Shown in pieces: positions 62,624 through 64,000 of a stretch of DNA of 64,000 nt. This DNA comes from Zeugodacus cucurbitae. Taxonomy: Eukaryota; Arthropoda; Insecta; Diptera; Tephritidae. The notes below the pieces were generated by a model. That model ran no database searches, was not told the origin of the DNA, and saw only the letters and a list, made by a program, of their open reading frames with translations. Location of the stretch: NCBI RefSeq assembly GCF_028554725.1, contig NC_071671.1, forward strand, positions 65,156,001 to 65,220,000, given 5' to 3'. Numbering within the stretch: position 1 is the stretch's first letter; every line of letters begins with the position of its first letter. Made by a program: the position numbers and the translations under genes.

Positions 62624-63672
62624 AGTGGAGCTTCCATAACTCGAACTCTTGAAGTGGCATTGAAAGCCAAATTCCATACAAATTTCCTTCCATAAATCGA
62701 AGTTTTCGACAAGGGCATAATACAAAATTTAAAATTATACTATCGAAAGAGAATTTTAAAAGAATCTCTCTATATCGTACGGAGGCAAACAAAAAATATG
62801 ATATTACACTTAAGAGGTTACATGGGTTTCTTGGATTAAAAAAATCGATTTATTTTTGTTTTTTTTTTTGCTTATTCATTTCTACAACATCTCAAGAATA
62901 CTGTCCTAAATTTTTAAGTCGATCCGAATAATAGTTTCCGAGATACAGCCTTTGGAAGGTGTGCTACTCAACCGATCTTGATGAAATTTTGAACAGGTGT
63001 TCGAACACGATACAATTAACTCGTACTGGTTGAACGTAGGATTTGATTTTCTTTTTTTTTTTTCAATCACAACTATTTAAAAAAAAAAAAAAAACAAAAC
63101 GTCAAGCAAATTTGAGCGAAATTTTTATTTTTTGGAACAATGTTCCAATTTTCATTTTTTTTGTCTTTCCTTCGTTCAATTTGGATGATCCTGTCAGGAG
63201 TTATGCTGACAACGCGGACGCACCTTTTTTCCGAGGGGTCACCAGAAATGATGTCGCAATGGAGGATTTTTTTTTTTTTTTTGAAAATTTGAGAAATTAT
63301 TCTTTAAATATGTATCTACAAGACGGGAAAAAGTTTAAATTAAATAAATAATTTTTTACATGAAAAGAAAAATATTGAAAATAGGCCATTTTTTACGCTA
63401 CAAAACCCATAGGGGTAAGGATTGCATAAATCATGTAACAAAGGCATGGGATACAGACGTTAAGAGCCAATCAATAGCAAACTGCAACCAACAAAATTAC
63501 AGAATACATGTTTAACGTATGTTAAAACTCTATGCGACATAATTAAATAAAACTGTATAAAACTACATATGTATACTTTACACCTTTTTGAAAAGTTCTA
63601 TATTGTAATGAAAGTTCTATAACTCGAAGTGTTTTTGTGGATTATGGTGATTCGAGTTAGAGAAGTTCATCT
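62624..63672. mobile_element. Possible pogo/Tigger-like non-autonomous element, interrupted
   Basis: The left end TACAGTGGAGCTTCCATAAC, then TCGAACTCTTGAAGTG, resembles the CAGT(G)GAGC...ATAACTCGAA ends of pogo/Tigger elements. On the right, GATTCGAGTTAGAGAAGTTC at 63649-63668 is an inverted counterpart (GAACTTCTCTAACTCGAATC), though the last bases are lost. A second TTCTATAACTCGAAG lies at 63613. The TTAA element at 62.8 kb sits between the ends. Confidence 0.5.
62810..63418. mobile_element. TTAA-type non-autonomous element, copy c
   Basis: The left end TTAAGAGGTTACATGGGTTT and the inverted right end CCTTACCCCTATGGGTTTTG share (T/C)ATGGGTTT. The interior has ATTAAAAAAATCGATTTATT and AACATCTCAAGAATACTGTC, followed by GATCCGAATAATAGTTTCCG; the first two blocks are shared with the 34.9- and 15.2-kb relatives respectively. 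The right TTAA has decayed. The 102-codon frame over its right half is T/A-run artefact. Confidence 0.65.
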
Positions 63673-64000
63673 TCTAAAGTAAAATAAAATTCAACAAATT
63701 TGATTTGAAACACCAAAAGAGAGCAAAAATTATTTATTCGTTTAATCCTAAGAAGCTTGAACCCTTGAAATATCCACAGTTTAGTATAGATTTTAAGGAG
63801 GATATAAATTTTTACCAAAATATTTATAACAGGATACTCTAATCCATTCTAAGATCCTCGTTAAAAATCTAAATATGTTTCCGAGAGCCTCAATTGTCGG
63901 TTACGAATAACAGAGCTTTATGTAAATGTAATAAAATCTCTGTAAATGCAATCCTAAGCTGCTTTTATGGAAATAAATTTAAAATTCAGACTCTTATTTA
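63673..64000. other. Non-coding stretch to window edge
   Basis: Nothing recognised. Confidence 0.4.

Larger units (their letters stand above)
42562..64000 (+). other. Probable first intron of the MyD88-like gene (open at right edge)
   Basis: No open frame resembling a TIR domain or any other MyD88 exon is visible on the plus strand between the donor and the end of the window. The interval is instead filled with transposable elements and simple repeats. That this is all one intron is inference; it would need the TIR exons to lie beyond the window on the same strand. Confidence 0.5.

Noticed and set aside
1..64000. tRNA, rRNA or snRNA genes
   Set aside because: No B-box-like GGTTCRANYCC with a matching A box, and no rRNA segment, was seen on reading; a covariance-model scan was not possible.

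Overview
This is an AT-rich, intron- and repeat-dominated stretch of an insect nuclear genome. CAA/GTT trinucleotide runs, CATA/TATG microsatellites, RTE-like LINE, mariner and rosa-type (DD41D) elements and a DINE-1-like element carrying a (GTCY)n core together point to a higher fly (Brachycera), most likely a tephritid fruit fly. That assignment is inference; no mitochondrial or ribosomal sequence is present to confirm it.

One convincing host gene is present. At 42075-42555 (+) lies the first coding exon of a MyD88-like Toll-pathway adaptor. It encodes about 160 residues holding the death domain and ends at a clean GTGAGT donor. No exon for the TIR domain is seen downstream, so about 21 kb or more to the right edge is probably first-intron sequence. 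The roughly 41 kb to the left is intergenic or intronic sequence with no recognisable coding exon; two or three GC-richer patches could be untranslated exons.

Most of the rest is transposon fossil and tandem repeat. From left to right: a degenerate ~120-bp ATCGAT-rich tandem array (1.04-1.62 kb); a family of units around the palindrome ATTACATGTAAT, split by a 5'-truncated LINE with an 11-bp target duplication (3.3-6.05 kb); a near-perfect foldback element (8.4 kb); a 537-bp TTTTA array with a TTTAA core (9.7 kb); mariner debris (12.8 kb); a TTAA-type non-autonomous element (15.2 kb); a TA-flanked MITE (16.5 kb); a 720-bp mariner deletion derivative with nearly perfect TIRs (19.3 kb); a Helentron-like interspersed element (25.0 kb); a DD41D rosa-like transposase relic (29.7 kb); an A-rich ~212-bp repeat (31.4 kb); a second MITE of the 16.5-kb family (33.8 kb); a TTAA element with perfect 17-bp TIRs (34.9 kb); and a second Helentron-like copy (36.4 kb, minus).

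Within the presumed MyD88 intron are a ~270-bp tandem duplication (44.3 kb), a 1.17-kb degenerate TTTTA block with higher-order repeats exactly 600 bp apart (45.4 kb), a MITE (47.8 kb), a LINE nested in the left terminal repeat of a TTAA element (49.05-50.79 kb), a MITE (53.8 kb), an RNase H-bearing LINE relic (58.3 kb), a third Helentron-like copy (59.1 kb), and a TTAA element apparently nested in a pogo/Tigger-like element (62.6-63.7 kb).

The most interesting system-level observations are the set of four TTAA-bounded non-autonomous elements, which look like one diverged superfamily, the two datable nested insertions, and the higher-order structure of the pentanucleotide block. No tRNA, rRNA, CRISPR or bacterial-type feature was recognised.
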